From an uncultured Calothrix sp. (lineage in GTDB: Bacteria > Cyanobacteriota > Cyanobacteriia > Cyanobacteriales > Nostocaceae): a DNA stretch of 64,000 nucleotides. Within the stretch, counting starts at the first letter, position 1, and each line of letters opens with the position of its first letter. The position numbers were made by a program, and so were the translations under genes. This document shows positions 20,590-30,245 of this stretch, in pieces. The notes below the pieces were generated by a model that was given only the letters and a program-made list of their open reading frames with translations, was not told where the DNA came from and ran no database searches. Location of the stretch: the NCBI GenBank assembly GCA_937973965.1, contig CALJJQ010000047.1:24360-88359 (forward strand), written 5' to 3'.

Positions 20590-20738
20590 GTAGGTTGGGT
20601 TGAAGAATGTAGAGGCAAAGCCTCGTGGAATGCGTCCCCACGCGGAGCATAGGGAGGAGATAATCACAAAAACTGTGTGAACTTATGGGTAAATTTCCAC
20701 AAAATCAACAGTCTACGCAAAGCCTCAACCCAACCTAC
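20590..20738. mobile_element. MITE-like element with GTAGGTTGGGTTGA ends
   Basis: GTAGGTTGGGTTGAAG at the left is matched by GTAGGTTGGGTTGAGG on the other strand at the right, a near-perfect 16-bp inverted repeat around about 149 bp. The interior, from 'gaggcaaagcctcgtggaat' to 'gtaaatttccacaaaatcaacag', occurs again at 34412-34507 without these ends. An open frame at 20685-20882 is a by-product of this element and not a gene. Confidence 0.65.
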
Positions 20739-20911
20739 AACTACTACAACTACAACTATCTCCCCAACCGACAATTATCCTTAACACCAAGCGTATTGCC
20801 TCATAAACAATGGTGGGTTATCGATAGTGGTTTCAACCTACCCATAAGTGGAGGATTTTATTATTTGCAAGTCCCGAAATAATAATCCAAAATCCAAAAT
20901 CCAAAATCGAT

Positions 20912-22303
20912 TTAAATTCTGGCAATACCATCTTGACGTGCTGCACGTTGAACTGCGGCTGCAACTGCGGTGGATACACGCTCGTCAAATACGGAGGGGA
21001 TGATGTGTTCCTTATCCAAATCAGAGAGTTTAACAAGAGATGCGATCGCACTAGCAGCTTCTAGATACATGGAAGCTGTAATCGTTTGGGCACGACAGTC
21101 TAATGCACCACGAAACACCCCTGGAAAAGCTAATACGTTGTTAATTTGGTTAGGGTAATCACTGCGTCCAGTAGCAATAACGGCTACATCATCCTTAACT
21201 AATTCCGGTTGAATTTCCGGTATGGGATTCGCCATTGCAAACACGATGGCATCCTTCGCCATTGATTTTACCATTTCCGGTGTTAATACCCCCGGTGCGC
21301 TCACTCCAATAAACACATCTGCACCTAGAACTGCACCAGCAAGGGAACCTTGAGCTTTGACGGCAAATTCTTGCTTTTCCTCAGTTAAATCGGTACGCTG
21401 GGTAGACAAAATCCCCTTCGAGTCGCACATGATAATGGTTTCCGCACCGGCTTTACGTAATAAACGAGCGATCGCGACTCCCGCAGCACCTGCACCATTA
21501 ATCACAATCCGGATTTTCTCCATAGGTTTATGAACCACCTTCAAAGCATTAAATAAAGCTGCAAGGGTGACAATGGCTGTTCCATGCTGGTCATCGTGAA
21601 AGACGGGAATATCTAACTCTTGGCGTAATCGCTGTTCAATCTCAAAACAACGGGGTGCAGCGATATCTTCCAGATTCACTCCCCCAAATACGGGAGCCAA
21701 ATTTTTGATGGTACGGACAATTTCATCCGTATCTTGGGTAGCTAAACAAATCGGGAACGCATCAATTCCGGCAAACTCCTTAAATAGCATTGCCTTCCCT
21801 TCCATGACTGGTAAAGCCGCTTCTGGACCTAAATTACCCAAACCCAAAACCGCACTACCATCAGTAACAATGGCCACCGTATTTTGCTTAATTGTCAGAT
21901 TATAAACTTCCTCTGGGTCTTGGGCGATCGCTTTACAAATTCTGCCCACACCTGGAGTATAGGCCATTGCTAAATCCGACACACTCTTGAGGTGAATCCG
22001 ACTGCAAATACTGATTTTGCCACCTCGGTGTAAATTAAAAGTGCGGTCATAAACCTGTTTCACATGGATATGTGGCAAAGCCTTCACCGCTTCCACAATC
22101 ATCTCCGCATGTTCCGTACTCGAAGCATCAACCGTCACATCCCGAATGGAAATATTTCTGGTTTGCTCAATTAAATCAATTTGCCCAAGATTACCACCAC
22201 TAGTTGCGATCGCTTGGGTGACACTTGCCAACATTCCCACCCGATTGGGAATTTCGAGGCGAATAGTTAAACTAAAACTGGAATTGGGTGTGAGGTCTGC
22301 CAT
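20912..22303 (-). CDS. NAD(P)-dependent malic enzyme with N-terminal ACT domain
   Basis: It decarboxylates malate to pyruvate and CO2 with reduction of NAD(P). An ACT-like regulatory domain fills residues 1-85 (RLEIPNRVGMLASVTQAIAT), followed by the malic N-domain with the catalytic tyrosine in DLAMAYTPGVGRICKAI and the metal site in FHDDQHGTAIVTLAALF, then the NAD-binding domain with INGAGAAGVAIARLLRKAGA. The 463 residues match the small bacterial form plus ACT, a layout common in cyanobacteria. The ACT domain suggests feedback control by a small molecule such as an amino acid, but the ligand is not shown. It stands alone on its strand. Confidence 0.94.
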   Translation of the reverse strand: MADLTPNSSFSLTIRLEIPNRVGMLASVTQAIATSGGNLGQIDLIEQTRNISIRDVTVDASSTEHAEMIVEAVKALPHIHVKQVYDRTFNLHRGGKISICSRIHLKSVSDLAMAYTPGVGRICKAIAQDPEEVYNLTIKQNTVAIVTDGSAVLGLGNLGPEAALPVMEGKAMLFKEFAGIDAFPICLATQDTDEIVRTIKNLAPVFGGVNLEDIAAPRCFEIEQRLRQELDIPVFHDDQHGTAIVTLAALFNALKVVHKPMEKIRIVINGAGAAGVAIARLLRKAGAETIIMCDSKGILSTQRTDLTEEKQEFAVKAQGSLAGAVLGADVFIGVSAPGVLTPEMVKSMAKDAIVFAMANPIPEIQPELVKDDVAVIATGRSDYPNQINNVLAFPGVFRGALDCRAQTITASMYLEAASAIASLVKLSDLDKEHIIPSVFDERVSTAVAAAVQRAARQDGIARI

Positions 22304-22504
22304 GCGTCCATATCTGATTATAGCTAATCGATTTTAGATGCAGGCCGTAACTTGACGCAAGTACTCGATTTAAAAATCAAATAGAATTTCCCTCCCTTGA
22401 AAATGGGGGGTGGGGAGTAGGGAGTGAGGGAGTAGGAGAAAAAACACTTTCATGGGTTCTGGTGTACGCATTATATATCAGCTATTCATATACCCGTAAA
22501 AAAC

Positions 22505-22724
22505 AGGACTTACACAATCACTACGCAACTATATCAATTCACCAAAATAGGACAATAGACGAAAATTAACTGATCAATTAGCTTAAAGCCATCACTAAAT
22601 TATTTGTTGCCTTCATTTATAGAATTGGTATTACGCCATTGCAACATCAGGTAGACGTGCAGTGGCTTATTGCAAAGTAGCAATCTCAAAGTCTTGTTTG
22701 ATCGTAATCAGTGTGTAAGTCCTA
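22505..22724. mobile_element. MITE-like element with AGGACTTACACA ends
   Basis: The left end AGGACTTACACAATCA and the right end, on the other strand, AGGACTTACACACTGA form a 12-bp perfect terminal inverted repeat around about 220 bp. The outside bases are A-rich on one side and T-rich on the reverse of the other. A related element with AGGACTTACGCAA ends lies at 24270-24418. No frame is inside. Confidence 0.65.
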
Positions 22725-22810
22725 AAAAATACAAAGGGACGTAGCTGTTTGCCACATCCCCACGTTATCGGTTATGAAATCTTAATTAATCGAAAACCCG
22801 AAGCAACTAA

Positions 22811-23602
22811 TTAATTACCGATTTCCTCTGAAATCTTTTTCCGCTTTTTCAAACCAAAAGTTCCAGCAGTCGCTAACAAACCAAACCCAATAGCAGCACT
22901 AGGTTCGGGAACAGAACGGGATACAGCAAAACCACTTAGACGTACACCATCACCAGTTCTGCGGAAGACGGAATCACGACCAGTATTTCCCAATTGCAAA
23001 ACGAAATAAGTTGCATTTCTCAGGGTAATTGAAGATTTACCATTGTCCCCGTGTTGATCTAACAAACCATCCCGAGCAACTGCATTCGTCTCAAAAATTC
23101 CGTCTGTTGCCAGAATACCTGTTTTGAACGCATCTTCAATATCAAATAGTTCTAACATGATTTCAGCCATTTTCTGACCAAAATCAAACCGGAAGCGACC
23201 AACCTCTAGTTGACCATTTTCACGTACTCCACCACTACTATCATAGGCAACTGGACGTAACCAGTACTCATCTCTACTAGTATTGGTTCCTAAGTCCGTG
23301 AATCCAAATCTAATACCACCACCCCAATTGTTTTCTGTTGCTCCTTTGTCCACAAATAAACGACTAGGTGCATAGGTATTTCCATCAATATCTTGATATC
23401 CTAAACTTGTAACTGTAAATCCCAATTCGCTGGATGTAATACAATTTGCAGCGCTAACAATACAACCTAAATCAGTAGTTTCAATTTCTCCTTCACGCTG
23501 CGGAATTAAATTTGTTGCATTTGCCGCAGGCATTGCGGAGACAAATCCTAATCCTAATACCGCACTAATAACTGTTGCTTGGAGAAAGTTACGCTTTTGC
23601 AT
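22811..23602 (-). CDS. PEP-CTERM-anchored exported protein, 263 aa
   Basis: A signal peptide is clear (LQATVISAVLGLGFVSAMPA, cleavage near AANA-TN, residue 29). The C-terminus is a PEP-CTERM sorting signal: SVPEPSAAIGFGLLATAG followed by a short helix and the basic cluster LKKRKK. Such proteins are processed by exosortase and go to the cell surface or extracellular matrix. The central domain is beta-rich, with repeated statements of Gly, Asn and aromatic residues and FRFDFGQKMAEIMLELFDIE, but I do not recognise a binding family. No exosortase gene is in the window. It lies between two repeat-filled gaps. Confidence 0.85.
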   Translation of the reverse strand: MQKRNFLQATVISAVLGLGFVSAMPAANATNLIPQREGEIETTDLGCIVSAANCITSSELGFTVTSLGYQDIDGNTYAPSRLFVDKGATENNWGGGIRFGFTDLGTNTSRDEYWLRPVAYDSSGGVRENGQLEVGRFRFDFGQKMAEIMLELFDIEDAFKTGILATDGIFETNAVARDGLLDQHGDNGKSSITLRNATYFVLQLGNTGRDSVFRRTGDGVRLSGFAVSRSVPEPSAAIGFGLLATAGTFGLKKRKKISEEIGN

Positions 23603-24170
23603 GTTGCCTCTTACTTAAACTTGCTAATTCAAACTTGGCTATTTTTTGCTAATTATCAAAACGAATCAAATTTGCTTTACCCTGGTTACTTACCAAGTTA
23701 ATGCACAACTTAAACAAATGTGTAGAGCTATGGTGATGAATTAATTCAATCTTGATATGGGTATAAATTTCTCTTTTTTATCAGCAATAACCGATATTTG
23801 ATATAGATTAATTATTCTTTTTTCTGTTGCGAATCATCTCCGCGTAAAGACGTAAATTAATTCTTAATATTTTAAACTTGCAATGAAGAATAATCCGTTA
23901 TTATTCAAGTCACCAGGAAGGTGTAATTATCTCTAAAACCTACACTCCCTAACATAACGACCTCGAAAGTGGATAGATTGGACTACGCGAATCTATCCTA
24001 ATTTTTAATTCAAAGTACCTATTTGCATCAAGGTAGAGCATTTCTACTTAAAATATATTACGTCTAATTTTATACACATTTTTTAGCTACCAAGTTGATG
24101 AACACGGGTAATAACCCCAAGCGCGACCACAGTTCCTAGTACAAGTCAGCGGAAATGCGCCTACCATTTT
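23603..24170. other. Intergenic region upstream of the PEP-CTERM gene
   Basis: Very AT-rich and without a coding frame. I see no strong promoter boxes or terminator that I can defend. The region passes into repeat DNA at about 24171. Confidence 0.4.
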
Positions 24171-24256
24171 CCTAGCTCCCATGCTCCGCGTGGGAGTCCA
24201 AGGGTGTAAGGTGAATGAAGGTGGAGCCTTTATTCACTGAGTGACTAGGCAGAGTA
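24171..24256 (+). repeat. CTCCGCG / GGAGCC palindromic repeat
   Basis: The stretch 'cctagctcccatgctccgcgtgggagt' followed by 'gtgaatgaaggtggagcctttattcac' and 'gactaggcagag' has a counterpart in opposite orientation at 46264-46359. Each half contains its own small palindrome (CCATGCTCCGCGTGG and GAAGG.GGAGCCTTC). Confidence 0.6.
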
Positions 24257-24269
24257 TAGTCACCAGATT

Positions 24270-24418
24270 AGGACTTACGCAAGCGTCACAAAATAAGGTC
24301 AACTGGCACATACCTTTGAATATGAGTTTAATGTGTGTAATCCTTAATTTATAAGCCTTACGTCTGAATTCAGCCAATGTGATAGTTTGACTGAAAATGT
24401 GCCAGTTGCGTAAGTCCT
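24270..24418. mobile_element. MITE-like element with AGGACTTACGCAA ends
   Basis: The left end AGGACTTACGCAAGCG and the right end, on the other strand, AGGACTTACGCAACTGGC share 13 bp; both sides also carry an inner 'aactggcacat' / 'atgtgccagtt' pair. The element is 149 bp with no frame. AGGACTTACGCA ends are, to my knowledge, widespread in Nostocales genomes, but I cannot name the parent transposon. Confidence 0.65.
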
Positions 24419-24609
24419 GCAGATAAATGGTCTGGATATTTCCGCCAACCCATACTAGTACCGTGGTAATATAAGCTGCTATGACCTATCTGATGTTGCC
24501 TAGATTTCAATACAGTTCAGTTAGACTTAACAGCCTGATTATTGGGTAGGTTGGGGAACCACTACGTTGCGCGGGTTTCCCGCGTTGAAGTAACGTTGTA
24601 ACGCAATCA

Positions 24610-24748
24610 ATGGCTCAAGGTATAGAACCAGATCAATGCTTTTATATCAAAAATCATTTATTGATGAGAGGTAAAACTAGAGTTGATTTAACTGTAGATC
24701 CCCTACCTGATTTAGCAATTGAGATTGATTTAACATCGAAAACACAAA
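24610..24748 (+). pseudogene. Fragment of a Uma2-family (DUF820) endonuclease-like gene
   Basis: The frame reads GIEPDQCFYIKNHLLMRGK and PLPDLAIEIDLTSKTQ, which is the central part of the Uma2 family (PD-(D/E)XK-type fold; the AIEIDLTS stretch carries the family's acidic active-site residue). Normal members have about 190 residues; only about 45 are left here. The N-terminal third is absent upstream, where there is repeat DNA, and the C-terminal third is replaced at about 24748 by sequence from another family. It is not expected to be functional. Confidence 0.75.
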
Positions 24749-24749
24749 T

Positions 24750-25011
24750 CTGGAAAACCCTGAATTATGGTCAGGGGTACATGGACCTTTGATTATAACC
24801 TTAGCGGATTTACTCTCTCCCCAGTTATGTCCTAAGTATTTTGTCGCAGTTGAGGAACGAATTTATCAATCCACCCCTGAAGATGGGAGAATATTGGTTG
24901 GTATCCCTGATGTTTTTGTACAAAAGTCACAAAATATCTGCGATTCTCATAATGATGGATGATAGTATTGCGATCGCTACACCATCTGTGCAACCAACTC
25001 AAGTCAACCCC
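24750..25011 (+). pseudogene. Fragment of a DUF4058-family gene, frameshifted
   Basis: In a different frame from the Uma2 piece, the sequence reads LENPELWSGVHGPLIITLAD and KYFVAVEERIYQSTPEDGRI, then LVGIPDVFVQKS: the N-terminal region of the DUF4058 family common in cyanobacteria, minus its first ten or so residues. The frame ends at TGA 24960-24962, but shifting by one base recovers DSIAIATPSVQPTQVN, which is also typical of the family. The remnant stops at about 25011 where the end of an AGAGGATGTTT-family element begins. It is a decayed gene of unknown original function. Confidence 0.75.
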
Positions 25012-25074
25012 ATGTCCAGAGTCAGGACGATAGTCAAAATAGTGATAATTAATACTTGACAAATAACCTCTAAG
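25012..25074 (+). repeat. Solo end of the AGAGGATGTTT family
   Basis: The 60 bases from 'catgtccagagtcagga' to 'tacttgacaaataacctctaag' match 37119-37179, the right half of the complete element there. The left half is missing, so this is a truncated copy that terminates the DUF4058 remnant. Confidence 0.6.
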
Positions 25075-25170
25075 ATAACGATAAGATTAGGAAAGTTGGT
25101 AAAATTTGGACTTTGTTGATTGCCTATTACCTACCCCTCCCACCAACTTGACGCAAAATCCAAAATCGTA

Positions 25171-26796
25171 TTACCTCCTCGACTTCCACCAGTTCCAAAT
25201 AAATTTAATCCCCTTCACCAGTTTGGCTTCTAACCATGCCATTAATTTATCTAACCATTCCAATAGTTGTTCTAGGGGATGTTTTTCATAACTAACGGTA
25301 CTAGCGTTGATTTCAATCCAGTCTGTAAATAGGTCAAATTCATCATCATTATCATCATTCCCTGAAATATTATTATCTAATCGGTGAATAAATTCGTTAG
25401 AAGCACGGTGGGTATCTTGAATTTTACTTGTACCAAAAAGGGAGATGGGTGTGAGGCTTTTTTTCCTTTGGGGACGACGGGAAGAAAGGGTTTTTCTACT
25501 AGTGGGAATTTGGGAAACTGATGGGGTGGAATTTGCAGATTTAACGATTGCGGTTGATTGCTGGGATTGAAGTAATTTATCTGCTGTTGGTTGTTCGTTA
25601 ATTTGCGGGGTTGGTGCTGATTTTTCCAGCGATTCAATGATTCTGGTGGTTTCAACTGGAATAACTTCTCCAAATAATTCATGGACTGTCAACCACGGGT
25701 CTTCTATGGTTTCATCTGCTGCTAATACCTTTTGGTTGCTATGGTTAAATATTTTCTGGGGAGAAGGATTACTGTGGAGATGATGGTTAATATCACCTTG
25801 ATGATTAATCTGGGAATTCCCAGTTCTACCAAAAAAGTAATGAATTGCTGCAAGAATAATCTGCTTAATCGGGTTTGTGTCTGTTTGAATTTGCTGATTA
25901 ACTGTAATATTTTGATTGTTTTGATTTTCCCAAGTTGCTAAATTGGTATTAGTAGTATTAGTATCTACATTTTGATTATTGCCATATACAAAAATTTGGA
26001 TTTTTTCCGCAATTTTGTGAATCAAGGAAGTTGTTGTTTCCGCAACCGGAACTATGGCTTTATCCTCAAATTTCGCTAAAGCTGCATCAATCAACTCTAA
26101 AGAATGGGGAGGTAAGGGGATTTTTGGGCGATTTTCGGCTGGTTTTTCCGCAATTGTGGCGATATTTTGGTCTTTAGTATTACCAGAATTACCAGTTAAT
26201 TTTCCTAATATCTGGTCAATTTCTGCTAAAGTACATTGGTACTGTTGAATTCTGGCTTCAAATTCACGCCGTGCAGCTTGATACTCAGTGGTTTCGCTGA
26301 TAATTTTATCTAGTAACTTTTGTTGCTCTTGGGGTGTTAATATATTTAAAATTTCGTTCACAGAATTAACCAATACTAATGCTCTATCTGTCAACTGACA
26401 GGCAATTCCTCGCAAATGAGGAACGTACTGGATCGATGCTGCTGTAGTTTGTGTCACCATACCCGTTGCTCGCGCATGGTGTTTGTAACTAGGGAAGGTT
26501 CTGGCATTACCTAACACATTGGCAATCGGTATATCCACATCTGGGACAACTTCATTGCTGTTTCCATGTAGCTGTTTGCTAGTTGTTTGACTGGGTTCAC
26601 CAGCGATTTGTTTACCTGCATTTTGAATTGCCTTTTGGATTGGTGCAATAATTGTAAATAGCAAAGTTTGTAAAGACCAGCTGGCGGAAACTTTGACATG
26701 ACGTAAAGTTTCACTTACGCGATCGCTCAAACGTTGTGATTGGCGATAGATAAAGTTAAATAAACGACTTTGATAACGTCCTGATGCCGGTGGCAT
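25171..26796 (-). CDS. Large low-complexity protein of unknown function, 541 aa
   Basis: The N-terminal 60 residues are basic with a mildly hydrophobic stretch (SWSLQTLLFTIIAPIQKAIQ); the middle is rich in Asn, Gln, Thr and Ile (runs such as NTNLATWENQNNQNITVNQQ) and looks disordered; the C-terminus is aromatic and basic (LVKGIKFIWNWWKSRR), a possible amphipathic membrane-binding helix. A helical segment around residues 140-200 (LTPQEQQKLLDKIISETTEY) may form a coiled coil. The frame is long and uninterrupted, so I accept it. I do not recognise the family; a structural or envelope-associated role is a guess. Confidence 0.7.
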   Translation of the reverse strand: MPPASGRYQSRLFNFIYRQSQRLSDRVSETLRHVKVSASWSLQTLLFTIIAPIQKAIQNAGKQIAGEPSQTTSKQLHGNSNEVVPDVDIPIANVLGNARTFPSYKHHARATGMVTQTTAASIQYVPHLRGIACQLTDRALVLVNSVNEILNILTPQEQQKLLDKIISETTEYQAARREFEARIQQYQCTLAEIDQILGKLTGNSGNTKDQNIATIAEKPAENRPKIPLPPHSLELIDAALAKFEDKAIVPVAETTTSLIHKIAEKIQIFVYGNNQNVDTNTTNTNLATWENQNNQNITVNQQIQTDTNPIKQIILAAIHYFFGRTGNSQINHQGDINHHLHSNPSPQKIFNHSNQKVLAADETIEDPWLTVHELFGEVIPVETTRIIESLEKSAPTPQINEQPTADKLLQSQQSTAIVKSANSTPSVSQIPTSRKTLSSRRPQRKKSLTPISLFGTSKIQDTHRASNEFIHRLDNNISGNDDNDDEFDLFTDWIEINASTVSYEKHPLEQLLEWLDKLMAWLEAKLVKGIKFIWNWWKSRR

Positions 26797-26998
26797 GATA
26801 TTTTTTAGTTACGAAAGGATGTTTTGAGGGAAAATTGAGGCAGTTGGTTTTGAATTTGGGATTTTCGATCCTACTATTGGGTGTTATTGATCGGGTTTAC
26901 GCAAAACTGCAAAACCGCAAAGGTGTTTATGCTCCAGCCATGCTTACCCTAGATTAATTATCCATCTCTCCTGTCTCCTACAAAATATTAGCGAATAT

Positions 26999-29900
26999 AT
27001 GACTGAGCAATTGTCTCTAGGCGATACAAAATCCATTGTTGATGTAATTAATACTTTGCGTAGTTATGTGCAGGTGGATCTTCAGTCGGGTTGGAGGTTA
27101 ACCACGGAAGATATGCCGATGACAGAGATTATCCCCGATAGGGTGTCAACTTGGCCCAAGGGGGAAACAAATGACAAGGGACATTTGGCTTGGGGTAGTG
27201 GTCGGGAGGTGAGGACTTTTGCTCAGGTGATTAAAATTCCGACTGATTTGCAAGGATATCAGTTAAGGGGATTGATTGCACGGGTGGGTTTGGTGTGGTG
27301 GGCAGATAGTGCCCAAGTGTATGTTAATGGAAAATTGGCCGCAGAGGGGGATTTATTTGATTTTGCACCACGGATATTGTTAACGGAGAATGCTATCCCT
27401 GGGGACGAATTTTGCGTGGTGGTGCGGTTGGTGAGTCCGGGTCATGATGGGGGGGCTTTAATGCGATCGCAATTAATTTTTGAGTCTGCTGACCCTAAGT
27501 GTCCGGAACCGAGTTTGATTGCGACGGAATTGGCGGTTTTGCAAGGGTATTTACAACAGTTTGCTTCCCATCTGTTGCCAAGTTTAGCTAGTGCGATCGC
27601 GGGTTTTGATTTAGATCCCACCAGTGGCTTTTTTCCCCAAACCCTACAAGAGCTACGCAATTCCCTGATCCCCTACAAAATTGAGTCGATGGATGGGAAA
27701 ATATATCTAGTGGGTCATGCCCATTTAGATATGGCTTGGTTATGGCGGGTGGCAGAAACTTGGCGGGTTGCCGAAAATACTTTTAAATCGGTTTTGGCTT
27801 TACAGCAGGATTTTCCCAATTTAATCTTTTCCCATTCTACACCAGCTTTATACGCTTGGATCGAACAACACCGTCCCGATTTATTTACCCAAATTCAAAC
27901 CCAGGTAAAAGAAGGAAAATGGGAGGTGACGGGGGGATTTTGGGTGGAACCGGAATTAAATTTAATTTCTGGTGAATCTATTGCGCGTCAATTGTTGTAC
28001 GGACAGAAATATACCCAAGCCAAATTTGGTCACATTGCCACCGTTGTTTGGGTTCCCGATAGTTTTGGCTTTTGTTGGACCTTACCCCAATTCATGGTGC
28101 AAGCAGGGGTGGAATTTTTCGTCACCCAAAAGCTGCGTTGGAATGACACAACTAAGTTTCCCTACGGTATATTTAAATGGCGATCGCCAGATGGTAGTGA
28201 AATCACTAGCTACATGTCTGCACCGATTGGGGAAGGAATTGAACCGGTTAAATTAGCTGCTTATCACCGGGAATGGCAAACCCAAACTGGGATCAAAGAT
28301 GCTTTGTGGTTAACTGGTATTGGCGACCACGGGGGTGGGCCAACCCGTGATATGTTGGAAGTGGCTGCAAGGTGGAACAATTCCCCTGTGTTTCCAGAGA
28401 TGGCATTTACCACGGTGGAAAATTACTTGCGGCAGATTCTTTTTCAATCAGCGACATCCCCCCTTCCGGTGTGGGATGACGAAATTTACCTGGAATTCCA
28501 TCGTGGTTGCTATACAACCCATGCAGACCAGAAACGCTTAAATCGACGTTGCGAAACCCTGTTATTTACAGCAGAATTATTTGCTTCCCTCAGCACCATT
28601 CTCACCAACAGCAATTATCCCCAAACCCAGTTGGAAACCGCTTGGAAAAAGCTATTATTTAACCAGTTCCACGATATTTTACCCGGTTCATCCATCCCTG
28701 AAGTTTACAGCGATGCACAACCAGAATGGGAAGCAATTCAAACCATTGGCAATCAAGTGTTAAATCAAGCCTTCCAACAACTTTGTCGTCACATTCCCCT
28801 TCCCCCACCTCCAAAAACCGATGCGATCGCCATAATTGTCTTTAATCCCCTCAACTGGACCCGCTCCGAAGTAGTGCAAATACCCCTTCCTAACCAGATT
28901 CACCATCCTTGCATCTGCACTAGCGACGGTCAAACCCTACCAATTCAACAGCAAAATCCCCAGCAAGTCCATTTTATCCCCCCAGAGATCCCCCCCATAG
29001 GTTACAAAATCCTTTGGCTATCCTCCGGTCAACCCCCAACCACCATCTCCCCACCCTCAGAATTCATCTTGGAAAACTCCTATCTCCGGGTAACTGTTGA
29101 CCCAGAAACAGGAGACCTCACCAGTATATTCGACCTAGTTAACCACCAGGAAATCCTCTCCGCACCCGGAAACCAACTACAAGCCTTTGTCGATGCAGGA
29201 CAATATTGGGATGCATGGAATATCGACCCCAATTACCATCACCATCCCCTTCCCCCACCCCGACTCCAATCAATCAGTTGGTCTGCATGGGGACCAGTCC
29301 AAAATACAATTCGCGTCATCCGCAAAATCGGGACATCAGAATTTTGTCAAGATTACATCCTGACAGCCAACTCTCCCATCCTGAAAATTCACACCATCGT
29401 AGACTGGAAAGAACGTCACGTCCTCGTCAAAGCCGCATTTCCCCTCACCATCAGTAACAATTTTGCCACCTACGAAATCCCCTGCGGTACAATTCAACGC
29501 TCCACCAATCCCCAAACCCCCCAAGAACAGGCAAAATGGGAAGTTCCAGCCCTACGTTGGGCAGATATTAGTCAAACCAACTACGGAGTCAGTCTCCTGA
29601 ATGATTGTAAATATGGCTACGATGCCACACCTAACCAACTAAGAATCACCCTCCTACGGGGTTCAACTTGGCCTAATCCCCACGCAGACCTGGGTTTACA
29701 TGAATTTACCTACGCCATCTATCCCCATCCCCATAGTTGGGAACAAGCCAACACCGTTCACCGTGGTTACGAATTCAATACACCTTTATCCGTCCTCATC
29801 GGAGAAACACCTTCATCCCATCCCCCAGATTCAACCACAAACACACCACCAGATAGCCAAAGCTTCATCCAGTTATCAGCAGAAAATATCATCATCATGG

Positions 29901-30145
29901 CATTTAAACCAGCCGATTCTGCTGTAGACAGCACAAATAAATTTATCTTACGTTGCTACGAATGTCACAACCAAACCAGCAACCTCAAAATTACCAACAA
30001 TATCAATTTAACCTGTACTCAAACAGTGGATATCCTGGAGTGTCCCACATCCACACCAGAATTTTCATCCCTGCAACAAAATTTAACCATTCAACCAGGG
30101 AAAATCTATAACTTGGAATTACAGGGAAAACCATCACCAATTTAA
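26999..30145 (+). CDS. Alpha-mannosidase, glycoside hydrolase family 38
   Basis: It should hydrolyse terminal alpha-linked mannose from glycans, with a bound zinc ion. The 1048 residues show the expected layout: an N-terminal beta domain, the catalytic domain starting near residue 230 and a large C-terminal beta-sandwich region. The motif VGHAHLDMAWLWRVAETW holds zinc ligands H242 and D244, and D354 in VVWVPDSFGFCWTL is the expected nucleophile. GGFWVEPELNLISGESIARQ and FHRGCYTTHADQKRLNRRCE are further family blocks. There is no signal peptide, so it is probably cytoplasmic, acting on recycled glycans. No clear ribosome-binding site precedes the ATG. Codon use becomes C-rich in the last third, unlike the neighbours. 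Confidence 0.93.
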   Translation: MTEQLSLGDTKSIVDVINTLRSYVQVDLQSGWRLTTEDMPMTEIIPDRVSTWPKGETNDKGHLAWGSGREVRTFAQVIKIPTDLQGYQLRGLIARVGLVWWADSAQVYVNGKLAAEGDLFDFAPRILLTENAIPGDEFCVVVRLVSPGHDGGALMRSQLIFESADPKCPEPSLIATELAVLQGYLQQFASHLLPSLASAIAGFDLDPTSGFFPQTLQELRNSLIPYKIESMDGKIYLVGHAHLDMAWLWRVAETWRVAENTFKSVLALQQDFPNLIFSHSTPALYAWIEQHRPDLFTQIQTQVKEGKWEVTGGFWVEPELNLISGESIARQLLYGQKYTQAKFGHIATVVWVPDSFGFCWTLPQFMVQAGVEFFVTQKLRWNDTTKFPYGIFKWRSPDGSEITSYMSAPIGEGIEPVKLAAYHREWQTQTGIKDALWLTGIGDHGGGPTRDMLEVAARWNNSPVFPEMAFTTVENYLRQILFQSATSPLPVWDDEIYLEFHRGCYTTHADQKRLNRRCETLLFTAELFASLSTILTNSNYPQTQLETAWKKLLFNQFHDILPGSSIPEVYSDAQPEWEAIQTIGNQVLNQAFQQLCRHIPLPPPPKTDAIAIIVFNPLNWTRSEVVQIPLPNQIHHPCICTSDGQTLPIQQQNPQQVHFIPPEIPPIGYKILWLSSGQPPTTISPPSEFILENSYLRVTVDPETGDLTSIFDLVNHQEILSAPGNQLQAFVDAGQYWDAWNIDPNYHHHPLPPPRLQSISWSAWGPVQNTIRVIRKIGTSEFCQDYILTANSPILKIHTIVDWKERHVLVKAAFPLTISNNFATYEIPCGTIQRSTNPQTPQEQAKWEVPALRWADISQTNYGVSLLNDCKYGYDATPNQLRITLLRGSTWPNPHADLGLHEFTYAIYPHPHSWEQANTVHRGYEFNTPLSVLIGETPSSHPPDSTTNTPPDSQSFIQLSAENIIIMAFKPADSAVDSTNKFILRCYECHNQTSNLKITNNINLTCTQTVDILECPTSTPEFSSLQQNLTIQPGKIYNLELQGKPSPI

Positions 30146-30245
30146 AGAAGAGATAAATATTTTCGTTGATGAATCAAAAAATACTTGTCACAAACCCGAT
30201 TCCGTATTATAGGATGTACAGAGTGTTGCAAGGCGTGGAAATTCT

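Noticed and set aside
20685..20882. A 65-codon frame beginning MGKFPQNQQSTQ
   Set aside because: It lies over the end of a repeat element with inverted ends, and its sequence follows the repeat rather than protein constraints.
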